64,000 bases of DNA from Methylomusa anaerophila (GTDB lineage: Bacteria; Bacillota; Negativicutes; Sporomusales; Sporomusaceae): assembly GCF_003966895.1 (NCBI RefSeq), contig NZ_AP018449.1, positions 3,365,501-3,429,500 of the forward strand. The letters run 5' to 3'. This document shows, in pieces, positions 35,328-43,004 of the stretch. The notes beneath the pieces are model-generated. The model was given only the letters and a program-made list of their open reading frames with translations, searched no databases and was not told the DNA's origin. A program made the translations under genes and the position numbers. Each line of letters starts with the position of its first letter. The first letter of the stretch is position 1.

Positions 35328-35687
35328 ATGAGTATGACTGAATTAAAGGTATCCTTCCCTACGGAGAAGCTGGAGGCTCTCCGTTTTTTTATCGGCAAGA
35401 AGGACCAGACAATCGAACAGGAGCTGCAGGATTACCTGGACAAGACCTATGAAAGGATGGTACCCGCACAGGTGCGGGAGTTTGTGGAGAGCCGCATGGA
35501 GCAGATACCCGCACAGCAGCAGACGCCGGAACCGGAACAGTCTGCCGCTTCGAGGGAGCGACCCTCACGGCAGACCCGCCGCCAGAGGGAACAGGCCGCG
35601 CCTGGACCGGCCTCTGTCCCGGAAGCGCCTTCCGAGTCCGAAGGTCCCGCCGAGCAGGAAAACCAGGGCATGACCATGAACATGTGA
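35328..35687 (+). CDS. DUF6103-like ICE protein with GMTMNM tail
   Basis: AAGGAGG precedes the ATG at 35328. The 119-residue product begins TELKVSFPTEKLEALRFF and QTIEQELQDYLDKTYERMVP, an RHH-like or helical block I associate from memory with DUF6103, then a disordered Pro/Glu/Arg/Gln-rich half ending ENQGMTMNM. A shorter homologue lies at 36986. It sits directly upstream of the ParM-like gene. DNA binding is possible but unproven. Confidence 0.65.
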   Translation: MSMTELKVSFPTEKLEALRFFIGKKDQTIEQELQDYLDKTYERMVPAQVREFVESRMEQIPAQQQTPEPEQSAASRERPSRQTRRQREQAAPGPASVPEAPSESEGPAEQENQGMTMNM

Positions 35688-35718
35688 TCTGCAGAAAAAG
35701 AAAAAGGGGGTGTCAATC

Positions 35719-36600
35719 ATGATCAAGCTCGGAGTGGACAATGGAAACTACAACGTTAAATCCTCAGAGGGAATGCTCTATGCCTCCGGTTACGCGGTGA
35801 GCGACAAGGAATTCATTACGCCGGAGATGCAGCTCTTTTATGAGGGAAAATATTACGCCATAGGAGAACGCCGCCTGCGTTTCCAGCAGGACAAAACCAA
35901 GGAGCCGGATACGTTTCTCCTGACACTGCCGGTCATCGCGGACGCCATGAAAAAAGCCGGCGCGACCAACGCGGAAATTGCCTTGGGCGTGGGGCTGCCT
36001 ATCGACAGTTATGGAACCCAAAAGGAAGCGTTCCGCAGGTACTTTCTGCGGAGCAATGTCTCGTTTATGTTCGAGGGCACCTCCTACCGTTGCCACATAA
36101 CGGAATGTAAGGTGTTCGCTCAGGGGCATGCCGCACTGTGCCGGTATTATCCGCGGCTGTCAGAATACCGGGGCATAACGCTGGTAGATATCGGCGGATA
36201 CACCGTGGATGTGCTCACAGTCCACAATTTCAAGCTGGACAGGTCGAGCTGCGCCAGCCTGCGCATGGGGACCATCACTCTGTACAGCCGCATACAGGAT
36301 GCGCTCCAGAAAAGTGATATCCTGCTATCCGATGAACTCATCACAGACGCCATCCGCGGTGAAATCCAGCACACCGACAGCAAGCAGATTGCGGCTGTGG
36401 TGGATCAGACGGTGGCAGCTTATTGTAAGGAGCTGTTCAATGCTCTGCGAGAAAGGGGCCTGGACCTAAAGCTCCCCACGGTGTTCGCGGGCGGCGGCGC
36501 GGAGCTGCTGAAATCCCGGCTGTACGATGATAACCTGAATACGGTAGCGGTGCTGAACCGGTTTGCCAACGCAGACGGTTATAAGCTCCTGATGGGGTGA
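35719..36600 (+). CDS. parM: ParM/StbA-type actin-like plasmid-segregation ATPase
   Basis: ATG 35719 follows a GGGGG site; an in-frame GTG at 35710 overlaps it. The 293-residue protein has actin-fold phosphate motifs: GVDNGNYNVK (phosphate 1), LVDIGGYTVDVL (phosphate 2) and VFAGGGAELLK (adenosine motif). Such proteins polymerise to push DNA copies apart. On an ICE this would stabilise an excised, replicating circular form. The next gene is in the position of a ParR adaptor. Confidence 0.85.
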   Translation: MIKLGVDNGNYNVKSSEGMLYASGYAVSDKEFITPEMQLFYEGKYYAIGERRLRFQQDKTKEPDTFLLTLPVIADAMKKAGATNAEIALGVGLPIDSYGTQKEAFRRYFLRSNVSFMFEGTSYRCHITECKVFAQGHAALCRYYPRLSEYRGITLVDIGGYTVDVLTVHNFKLDRSSCASLRMGTITLYSRIQDALQKSDILLSDELITDAIRGEIQHTDSKQIAAVVDQTVAAYCKELFNALRERGLDLKLPTVFAGGGAELLKSRLYDDNLNTVAVLNRFANADGYKLLMG

Positions 36601-36604
36601 TGAT

Positions 36605-36895
36605 ATGGCAGAACGAAAACGCTACTTTTTATCCTTCGACAGGGACAATCCAAGACACCGGGAAGCCGAAGCACTCTACTTAAAGCAGGCTGCCAGACAG
36701 CGTTCCGATTTTGTAGTCACCTGCATCCTTTCAGCAAATCAGGCAGAGCATCTGGAAAGGTGTGTTCGAAAAGCAATCAGGGATGAAATAAGAAAGCTAC
36801 GACTGACTCCAACGGACGCACAGGAGGAACCGGATGGGGCTGTTCAGCTGAGCGATCTTCCCAGCAGCCTGATTAACGCACTGGATGAATTGTAA
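36605..36895 (+). CDS. Candidate ParR-type adaptor
   Basis: The gene begins five bases after parM. The 96-residue product is basic at its N-terminus (AERKRYFLSFDRDNPRHREA), has a central predicted ribbon-helix-helix-like part (RSDFVVTCILSANQAEHLER), and an acidic C-terminus ending LINALDEL. ParR proteins are small DNA-binding adaptors whose C-terminus contacts ParM, and they are encoded right after parM. The assignment rests on position, size and charge pattern. Confidence 0.55.
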   Translation: MAERKRYFLSFDRDNPRHREAEALYLKQAARQRSDFVVTCILSANQAEHLERCVRKAIRDEIRKLRLTPTDAQEEPDGAVQLSDLPSSLINALDEL

Positions 36896-36950
36896 CCATG
36901 ATGGTATACTTCCCGGCATTCGTCGTGAAAGTATACCATCATGGCAATTT
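36896..36950 (+). terminator. Long perfect hairpin after parMR, terminator or centromere-like site
   Basis: CCATGATGGTATACTT (36896-36911) and AAGTATACCATCATGG (36929-36944) are a perfect 16-bp inverted repeat with a 17-nt loop, followed by CAATTTTTAC. It starts directly after the parR-like stop codon. It works as a terminator on paper, but the unusually long A+T/G+C-mixed arms could also be a protein binding site. Confidence 0.7.
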
Positions 36951-36985
36951 TTACTCAAAAACACATGGAAAGGAGCGCGAAGCTC

Positions 36986-37168
36986 ATGAAGCTGGATACC
37001 ATTCAAATCCGGTATAACACTGAAAAGCTGTGCATCCTCCGGCATTATATAGATGACACAGCACTGCAGACCGAACTGCAAGCTCAGCTGCAGACTCTTT
37101 ATGAAAAGCATGTACCTGCTGAAATCAGGGCTGGTATTGACAGTCAGGAAGGAGGCACCACCGTATGA
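36986..37168 (+). CDS. Small DUF6103-like protein
   Basis: ATG 36986 follows AAGGAG at 36970; an upstream in-frame ATG at 36941 lies in the hairpin. The 60-residue product (LDTIQIRYNTEKLCILRHYI) aligns by eye with the N-terminal block TELKVSFPTEKLEALRFFI of the protein at 35328, without its disordered half. It overlaps the next gene by four bases. Probably a paralogue from duplication. Confidence 0.6.
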   Translation: MKLDTIQIRYNTEKLCILRHYIDDTALQTELQAQLQTLYEKHVPAEIRAGIDSQEGGTTV

Positions 37169-37443
37169 AAGAAGCGATGACGCTGGAGCAGTTCCGGCAA
37201 GAGCACCCGGAAGATGTAATCCAGATCATGTCGCCCGGAGGTTACATCACCCTTCCGCCCGACAGACCGCTGGATCAGTTATACGCTCACGCAGGTGTGA
37301 GAGGTACGGAAATTCCGGTCTCCTGGGAGGAACTCAAAGACCAGATCGTTGAAAGCTGCAACTTCAATGAGGCCGATGGCAACTGGTATCTGTTGACGGA
37401 TACCCCTTCCCTGAACTGCCCAACGCAGACAATCGGCATGTAG
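37165..37443 (+). CDS. Conserved small ICE protein
   Basis: GGAGG precedes ATG 37165, which overlaps the previous stop. The 92-residue soluble product has QIMSPGGYITLPPDRPLDQLYAH-type sequence near residues 20-43 and an acidic middle. It ends CPTQTIGM, a weak version of the recurrent tail. I do not recognise the family. It is the last gene before the oriT-like region. Confidence 0.6.
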   Translation: MKEAMTLEQFRQEHPEDVIQIMSPGGYITLPPDRPLDQLYAHAGVRGTEIPVSWEELKDQIVESCNFNEADGNWYLLTDTPSLNCPTQTIGM

Positions 37444-37969
37444 CTTACTCTTTTTCTCTCTGACGTTCGCGCTGCGGCTTAAGAGGGACATAGAACGGCA
37501 GAGCATATATGGGCGATACATCTATCGAGCTGTGGTTCAACAAATATCAGCATGATGCGTTGGAGCGCATTCTTTCTCAGCCAGCTTCGCCCGTGTTGTC
37601 GCCTGTGTGCCCCTGTGTCGCGTTTCCCGGCAGGGATGGCACAGTAACACCTTTGAGAAAGTAAGGCCCCGTGTTGGGGCTTTGTGCGGCGGGTTGAGAG
37701 AAGCCCATCATTCTGGCTTCCGGGGGTGAACCATGGGCATGAAAACGATGCTGGTTAAAGGCAGGTGGTCGCTTTGCGCCCACCTGCCGAAAAACACCGC
37801 CCCGCAACGCGGGTCGGGGACGTTCGGCGGGTACACCTAAATAGGGCGTTGGTCACCTCCTGGGTGGTCAAAACTCTTTCAAATCTGCCACTTAACCTAG
37901 AAAACAAAGACTTTTCCGGGGTACACCTGTCAGGTGGTTCCGGAGCTTTTCAGACAAGGAGGGTCTGCT
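37444..37969 (+). other. Probable origin of transfer (oriT) region
   Basis: A 526-bp gene-free region directly upstream of a ribbon-helix-helix protein and the relaxase is the classical oriT position. It contains GGCAGGTGG (37760-37768) / CCACCTGCC (37780-37788) as a perfect 9-bp inverted repeat, GCCCC (37666-37670) / GGGGC (37676-37680), and CACCTG-T-CAGGTG (37924-37936). The block GGGTACACCT occurs twice (37829-37838 and 37919-37928). The nick site cannot be read from sequence alone. Confidence 0.6.
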
Positions 37970-38377
37970 ATGACTGAAGAAATCAAAACCCGCATCCCGC
38001 TCTGGCTCTATCCCAGCACCATCGAGGGAGTAGATGCGATTCTGGAGAAGGACAACTGTAAAAGCCGCAGTGAATTTATAGAAAAGGCAATCCGTTTTTA
38101 TAGCGGCTATATCGCTGCGGAGGATGGCATGAAGTACCTCCCGACCGCCATCACTTCTGCCATGTCGGGAATTGTCAGCTCATCGGAAAACCGTATGGCC
38201 CGGCTTATGTTCAAGCTGGCGGTTGAAATGTCCATGATGATGAATATCCTCGCCACCACCGCGGACGTGGATGAAAACACCCTGCGCCGGCTGCGGGGCA
38301 AGTGCGTTAATGACGTGAAAAAATCGGTTGGCTCCGTGACTTTCGAGGATGTCGTAAAATTCCAGAAGGGTGATTAA
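37970..38377 (+). CDS. Ribbon-helix-helix mobilization protein (MobC-like accessory)
   Basis: ATG 37970 follows AAGGAGG; an in-frame ATG at 37934 lies inside the palindromic region. The 135-residue protein starts with KTRIPLWLYPSTIEGVDAIL and CKSRSEFIEKAIRFY, an RHH DNA-binding domain. The rest is helical, Met-rich and may oligomerise. Its stop is two bases before the relaxase start. It probably binds the adjacent oriT and helps load the relaxase, like MobC or TraY-type proteins, and may also regulate the operon through the CACCTG palindrome at 37924. Confidence 0.78.
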   Translation: MTEEIKTRIPLWLYPSTIEGVDAILEKDNCKSRSEFIEKAIRFYSGYIAAEDGMKYLPTAITSAMSGIVSSSENRMARLMFKLAVEMSMMMNILATTADVDENTLRRLRGKCVNDVKKSVGSVTFEDVVKFQKGD

Positions 38378-38379
38378 TC

Positions 38380-41300
38380 ATGCCAAGGATTATCTTCAAA
38401 TGCGGTTATATTAAAAACGATCCGGAGCATGTAAAGAACCTGATAGAGTACGTGGGGACGCGGGAAGGTGTAGAAAAGCTTACACAGTACAGACGGAACC
38501 AACCTGCTACCCCAAAGCAGATAGAGCGCATCGGGGACATTCTCACCCGCTTTCCTGATTCCAAAAGCCTCTTTGAATATGAGGACTATCAAAATAAGCC
38601 GACTCTCGAAAATGCATCGGCATTTATTACCGCAGCCATTGACCATAATCTGGATCAGCTGACTCATCAGGAGGTCTACGTCAACTACATTGCCACCCGT
38701 CCCCGCGCGGAAAAGCTGGGCAGCCACGGCCTGTTTACAGATGAGGATGAGCCGCTGGTGCTGTCTAAGGTGGCCGAAAAAGTGGCGGAGCATACCGGAA
38801 ACATCTGGACACCTATCATTTCCATGAGACGAGAGGACGCGGCCCGGCTGGGATACGATAACGCTTCCGCATGGATAGCCCTCCTCCGCCAACAACGCAA
38901 TATATTCGCCGAGCAGATGAAAATCGCTCCGGAAAACCTGCGCTGGTATGCGGCTTTTCACGACGAGAGCCATCATCCGCACTGCCATATGATCATTTAC
39001 TCGGTTGATCCCCGCAAGGGCTATGTTACAAAGCCAGCAATTGAAAACATGCGGAGCAGTCTGGCACGGGAAATCTTTCAGCAGGACTTACTTCAAATCT
39101 ACTCGGAGCAGACGATCCAGCGCAACACGTTGACGGAGCAGAGCCGGAATACCCTGCGGGAACTTCTGGAACAGATGGGTACAGGAACTTGCGAGAACCC
39201 GGTGATTGAGGATCTGATGTCCAGACTGGCGGAGAAACTAAAGCATACCACAGGAAAAAAGCAATTTGGCTACCTACAAGTCCCGCTGAAGGAACTGGTC
39301 AATCAGATTGTGGATGAGCTGGCAAAGGACGAGCGCGTCGCAGCTGCTTATGCCAAGTGGTATGAGATGCACAATGAGGTTCTGCGTACCTATAAGGACA
39401 AACTGCCCGAACCTCTTCCACTCTCACAGCAAAAGGAATTCAAGCAGATCAAGAACATGGTGATTGCCGAGGCGGTAGACCTCGGCAATCACCATCTCAC
39501 CTTTGAAGGCGATGAAAACGCTGAACCAACCTACGAGGAAGAAACCGCTGCCGGGGATGACGAGCCGGAGCAGCTCTTGGCAGAGCCGGAAGCTGTGTTT
39601 CATGAAGTAGCGGAAGATCAGGATTACAATCTTTCTGATGCCCAAGACCACGCATCCTCATCGAATTCCGATAGCATAGAACCCGGCAAACCGCATATAG
39701 CATGGAGCGACCGATATAAAGGAGCCCGAACCTATCTCTATAGCAGCGACGATACGGAGCCGGACTTTGAACAGGCCCTCCGGTTGTTTCTGGAGGAAGC
39801 CGAGGATGGCAACGCTCTCGCCATGCACGACCTCGGCAGGATGTATGCGGATGGGCTTGGCATGGAGATCGATGCAGATACCGCTTTTTATTGGTATGAG
39901 AAAGCTCTCTTTGCGTTTATGGATATTGAAGCAGAAAAAGAAAACCGGTACATAGAGTACCGCATCGGCAAAATGCATGCGGCAGGACTCGGCACGATAC
40001 AGGACTATGAGGAAGCGGCTGGCTGGTTTGATACGGCAGTTTCAAAAAATCACAAGTACGCACAGTATTCGCTTGCCGGCCTGTACTACCGGGGGCAGGG
40101 TGTTGAGCAGGATTACCAGACCGCCTTCGAACTATACCGCCGATCTGCAAGACAGAATGTTCCCTATGCCCATTATGAACTGGCAAAGATGTACCGGGAC
40201 GGTATAGGTACCGCAAGAAATATTGAAGAAGCCGAACTGCACTTTGAGGAAGCCTTCTTCGGGTTTAAGAGACTGGAGGAACAGAGCCACGACGATAAGC
40301 TCCAATACCGCCTGGGTCAGATGCTGTACACCGGCACTGGCACGGAGAAGGATGCGGAAGCCGCCATCGTCTATTTTGAAAAAGCTGCCCGGCTGGGCAA
40401 TGTTCACGCCCAATACATGCTTGGTAAGTTATATCTGGACGCGGACAGCGGTCATGAGAATATCGAACAGGCCATCCTATGGCTGACAAAGGCTGCGGAC
40501 AATGGCAATGCTCTCGCACAATACGCCCTCGGAAAGTTGTACCGGGACGGCACCCAAGTAGATAAGGATATCCAGAAAGCCATCGCTCTGTTTACACTCT
40601 CGGCCGAACAGGATAATTCCTTCGCGGCGTATGCCCTTGGCAAGCTGTATCTTACCGGAACGGAAGTACCCAAAGACATAGAAGCCACAGTAAGATGGCT
40701 GACACATTCAGCTGAGCTTGGCAACCAGTTTGCCCAATATGCACTGGCAAAGCTATATCTCACCGGCGAGGATGTGGCAAGAGACATCCAAAAGGCACTG
40801 GAGCTGTTCCTGAAATCAGCGGAGCAAGGCAATCAGTATGCGCAGTATCAGTTAGGCCGGCTCTACCTGAAGAGCGAACATGTCCCCAAGGATGCCAAGG
40901 CTGCTGTCAAATGGCTGACCGCCTCCGCAGAGCAGGACAATCAATATGCACAGTATCAGCTAGGCAAGCTCTACCTGCTGGGCGAGGATGTACCAAAGGA
41001 TGTGGAAACTGCCATCAGATGGCTGACCGCCTCCGCGGAGCAGGGCAACCAGTATGCCCAATACACCCTTGGGAAGCTCTACCTGGTGGGCAAAGATGTT
41101 CACCGTGACCGGGAAAATGCTGTACGCTGGCTTACCTTATCCGCTGAGCAAGGAAATGTCTATGCGCAATTTTTCTTAGACCATCTGGACTCCTTTCATG
41201 ATCCTTCTCCTTTTCTTGCAGCAACAAGGCTCCTGCATCATCTGAGTCGAATATTCCGTGAAGAAGAACGAAGGCTTCCAGGCGGACCAGGTATGCAGGT

Positions 41301-41391
41301 TGAGAGTAAGCTGCGGCGAAAGATCAGGGAGAAAAAGATTGCCCAGGGCCATGCCCCGGACGACCATGAGCAAAGGCTTACAACTTATTAA
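38380..41391 (+). CDS. MobP-type relaxase fused to twelve Sel1 repeats
   Basis: The 1,003-residue protein begins with a relaxase domain (residues about 1-330) with the metal-binding HHPHCHMIIYS motif (His 198, 199, 201, 203), as in MobP/MobL-type relaxases of Bacillota; the catalytic Tyr was not pinned down. An acidic linker follows (about 380-440). From about residue 477 to 940 there are twelve 36-residue Sel1-type repeats (A-Q-Y-x-L-G-K-L-Y pattern). The enzyme nicks oriT and pilots the strand. Sel1 repeats are protein-protein scaffolds, so the tail may bind the coupling protein or cargo. Confidence 0.9.
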   Translation: MPRIIFKCGYIKNDPEHVKNLIEYVGTREGVEKLTQYRRNQPATPKQIERIGDILTRFPDSKSLFEYEDYQNKPTLENASAFITAAIDHNLDQLTHQEVYVNYIATRPRAEKLGSHGLFTDEDEPLVLSKVAEKVAEHTGNIWTPIISMRREDAARLGYDNASAWIALLRQQRNIFAEQMKIAPENLRWYAAFHDESHHPHCHMIIYSVDPRKGYVTKPAIENMRSSLAREIFQQDLLQIYSEQTIQRNTLTEQSRNTLRELLEQMGTGTCENPVIEDLMSRLAEKLKHTTGKKQFGYLQVPLKELVNQIVDELAKDERVAAAYAKWYEMHNEVLRTYKDKLPEPLPLSQQKEFKQIKNMVIAEAVDLGNHHLTFEGDENAEPTYEEETAAGDDEPEQLLAEPEAVFHEVAEDQDYNLSDAQDHASSSNSDSIEPGKPHIAWSDRYKGARTYLYSSDDTEPDFEQALRLFLEEAEDGNALAMHDLGRMYADGLGMEIDADTAFYWYEKALFAFMDIEAEKENRYIEYRIGKMHAAGLGTIQDYEEAAGWFDTAVSKNHKYAQYSLAGLYYRGQGVEQDYQTAFELYRRSARQNVPYAHYELAKMYRDGIGTARNIEEAELHFEEAFFGFKRLEEQSHDDKLQYRLGQMLYTGTGTEKDAEAAIVYFEKAARLGNVHAQYMLGKLYLDADSGHENIEQAILWLTKAADNGNALAQYALGKLYRDGTQVDKDIQKAIALFTLSAEQDNSFAAYALGKLYLTGTEVPKDIEATVRWLTHSAELGNQFAQYALAKLYLTGEDVARDIQKALELFLKSAEQGNQYAQYQLGRLYLKSEHVPKDAKAAVKWLTASAEQDNQYAQYQLGKLYLLGEDVPKDVETAIRWLTASAEQGNQYAQYTLGKLYLVGKDVHRDRENAVRWLTLSAEQGNVYAQFFLDHLDSFHDPSPFLAATRLLHHLSRIFREEERRLPGGPGMQVESKLRRKIREKKIAQGHAPDDHEQRLTTY

Positions 41392-41408
41392 AGAAAAGGA
41401 GTGCTCCT

Positions 41409-41540
41409 ATGAAGAAAAAATACCCTATCAGGCAGGAGAAAAAAGTGCTGCCTGATGCAAAAACTAACCGTTTCTCATTTACACCACCTGCCAGACAGCG
41501 GGTGGCTTTTTTTCGCCGTTGCGGAAAGCGCAGGCATTGA
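41409..41540 (+). CDS. Possible 43-residue basic peptide between relaxase and Toprim gene
   Basis: AAAAGGAG precedes ATG 41409. The short frame is very basic (KKKYPIRQEKK, ends RRCGKRRH) and overlaps two hairpins: ATCAGGCAG/CTGCCTGAT (41427-41456) and a terminator-like one at 41484. It could be a real small protein, a leader peptide, or chance; the presence of a terminator inside it argues for a leader or chance. Confidence 0.3.
   Translation: MKKKYPIRQEKKVLPDAKTNRFSFTPPARQRVAFFRRCGKRRH
41484..41514 (+). terminator. Rho-independent terminator
   Basis: CCACCTGC / GCGGGTGG (one G-T pair) with a short loop is followed by CTTTTTTTC. It lies between the relaxase and the Toprim gene and may attenuate rather than stop the operon. 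Confidence 0.7.
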
Positions 41541-41557
41541 TAAGGGGGTGCCAAGGG

Positions 41558-42991
41558 ATGGCATATATTCACTTTACCGACGAAGAAAAACAGCGCGCCA
41601 ACTCCGTCGACCTGGTGGACTTTCTTGAGCGCCAGGGAGAAAAGCTCACCCGATCCGGCCCTGAGTGGCGATGGAAACGGCATGACAGCGTGACTGTCCG
41701 CGGGAACGAGTGGTTCCGGCACAGCCGCAAGGAAGGCGGACATGCTATCGATTTTGTTCAGGAGTTTTATAACGTGAGCTTTCCCGAAGCAGTGCAATGG
41801 CTGCTTGGTGGTGAAGCTGGCGTGGAGTGGAACCAGACCTCTAAAAGTGCACCGGCGCCAAAAAAAGACTTCGCACTGCCTGAGGTCAATTCCGACATGC
41901 GCCGGGTGTTCGCTTACCTTATCAAACAGCGGTTCATTGACCGGGATGTGCTCTCGCACTTCGCCCATGAGAAGCTCATCTACGAGGATAAGGAATATCA
42001 CAACGCCGTGTTTGTTGGGCTGGACGAAAAAGGAATCGCCCGGCATGCCCATAAGCGCGGTACTTATACTCAAGGCGAACCATACAAGGGCAACGTGGAG
42101 AGCAGCGATCCGAGATACAGCTTTCACTGGATTGGAAAGAGCAGTAAACTGTATGTTTTTGAGGCTCCCGTGGATATGCTGTCTTTCATTACACTTCACC
42201 TGAAGGACTGGAAAGAACACAGCTATGTCACATTGGACGGGGTGTCGGAACACGCCCTGCTCCAGCAGCTCCGACAAAATCCGCATCTGAATGAGGTTGT
42301 TTTCTGCCTGGACCATGACGAGGCGGGGATCGAAGCCGTTGGTCGTCTGAAGGGCATTCTTGCAGAAAACGGATACACAAATACAGCAATCATGCAATCC
42401 ACCTACAAGGACTGGAACGAGGATCTGAAAGCCAAACACGGCGTGGAGCCGATTCCCTCTGAGGAACATCCGAAGCTGATGCTCCTTCCGCAGGTGTGCG
42501 CAGAGCTTTCCGAATTGTGCGAGGCTATTAGAGCGCACAGGGATACCCGCGCATTTGTGACGGATTGCTTTGACGCGCTGGAACCTCTTGTGAATTCGGG
42601 AAAAGTTGCGCCGGAGAATGTCGAATCTGTAAGAGAGTGTCTGGAGTGCATGGCTGCAGGTTCTCTGCTTTTGACCAGGGAGCTGTGCCGGCAGATGGAG
42701 CATCCTGTGACAACAGAGCAGCTTATGAGAAAACTACAGGCCAGCTACCGCCCCCATGAGGACAGAGGCTGGCTCCGTACCCGGACGGAGGATATCCGGA
42801 GGGCTCTGGAGGAAATTAACCGCATGGTGAATACGCCTGGTATCCGCGGAGTAGAAGATCAGCGGCGCCTTGGCAGCTCATATCTTCGTCTGGCTCTTGA
42901 CTGTGTCAGGGCGAGGATGTTCATTGAGCTGGAACCACAGGTAATGCTGCCAAAACAGGAGCAACCAGAAAATATATTAATGACGATGTAA
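41558..42991 (+). CDS. DUF3991/Toprim protein (primase-like) with LMTM tail
   Basis: ATG 41558 is preferred to an in-frame ATG at 41519. The 477-residue protein starts with a CHC2-like zinc-less region (VDLVDFLERQGEKLTRSGPE, KEGGHAIDFVQEF). A Toprim-like domain follows, with KLYVFEAPVDMLSF holding the first acidic residue and VVFCLDHDEAGIEAV the DxD motif. Such DUF3991-Toprim proteins are common on ICEs and plasmids and may prime the transferred strand. The last residues, ENILMTM after Gln/Glu, resemble the recurrent tail. Confidence 0.82.
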   Translation: MAYIHFTDEEKQRANSVDLVDFLERQGEKLTRSGPEWRWKRHDSVTVRGNEWFRHSRKEGGHAIDFVQEFYNVSFPEAVQWLLGGEAGVEWNQTSKSAPAPKKDFALPEVNSDMRRVFAYLIKQRFIDRDVLSHFAHEKLIYEDKEYHNAVFVGLDEKGIARHAHKRGTYTQGEPYKGNVESSDPRYSFHWIGKSSKLYVFEAPVDMLSFITLHLKDWKEHSYVTLDGVSEHALLQQLRQNPHLNEVVFCLDHDEAGIEAVGRLKGILAENGYTNTAIMQSTYKDWNEDLKAKHGVEPIPSEEHPKLMLLPQVCAELSELCEAIRAHRDTRAFVTDCFDALEPLVNSGKVAPENVESVRECLECMAAGSLLLTRELCRQMEHPVTTEQLMRKLQASYRPHEDRGWLRTRTEDIRRALEEINRMVNTPGIRGVEDQRRLGSSYLRLALDCVRARMFIELEPQVMLPKQEQPENILMTM

Positions 42992-43004
42992 AGGAGGGAT
43001 CAAA

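Noticed and set aside
41378-42703. 441-codon minus-strand frame opposite the Toprim gene
   Set aside because: The plus strand carries recognisable Toprim motifs in a gene with proper start and operon position; the minus frame has no recognisable family.
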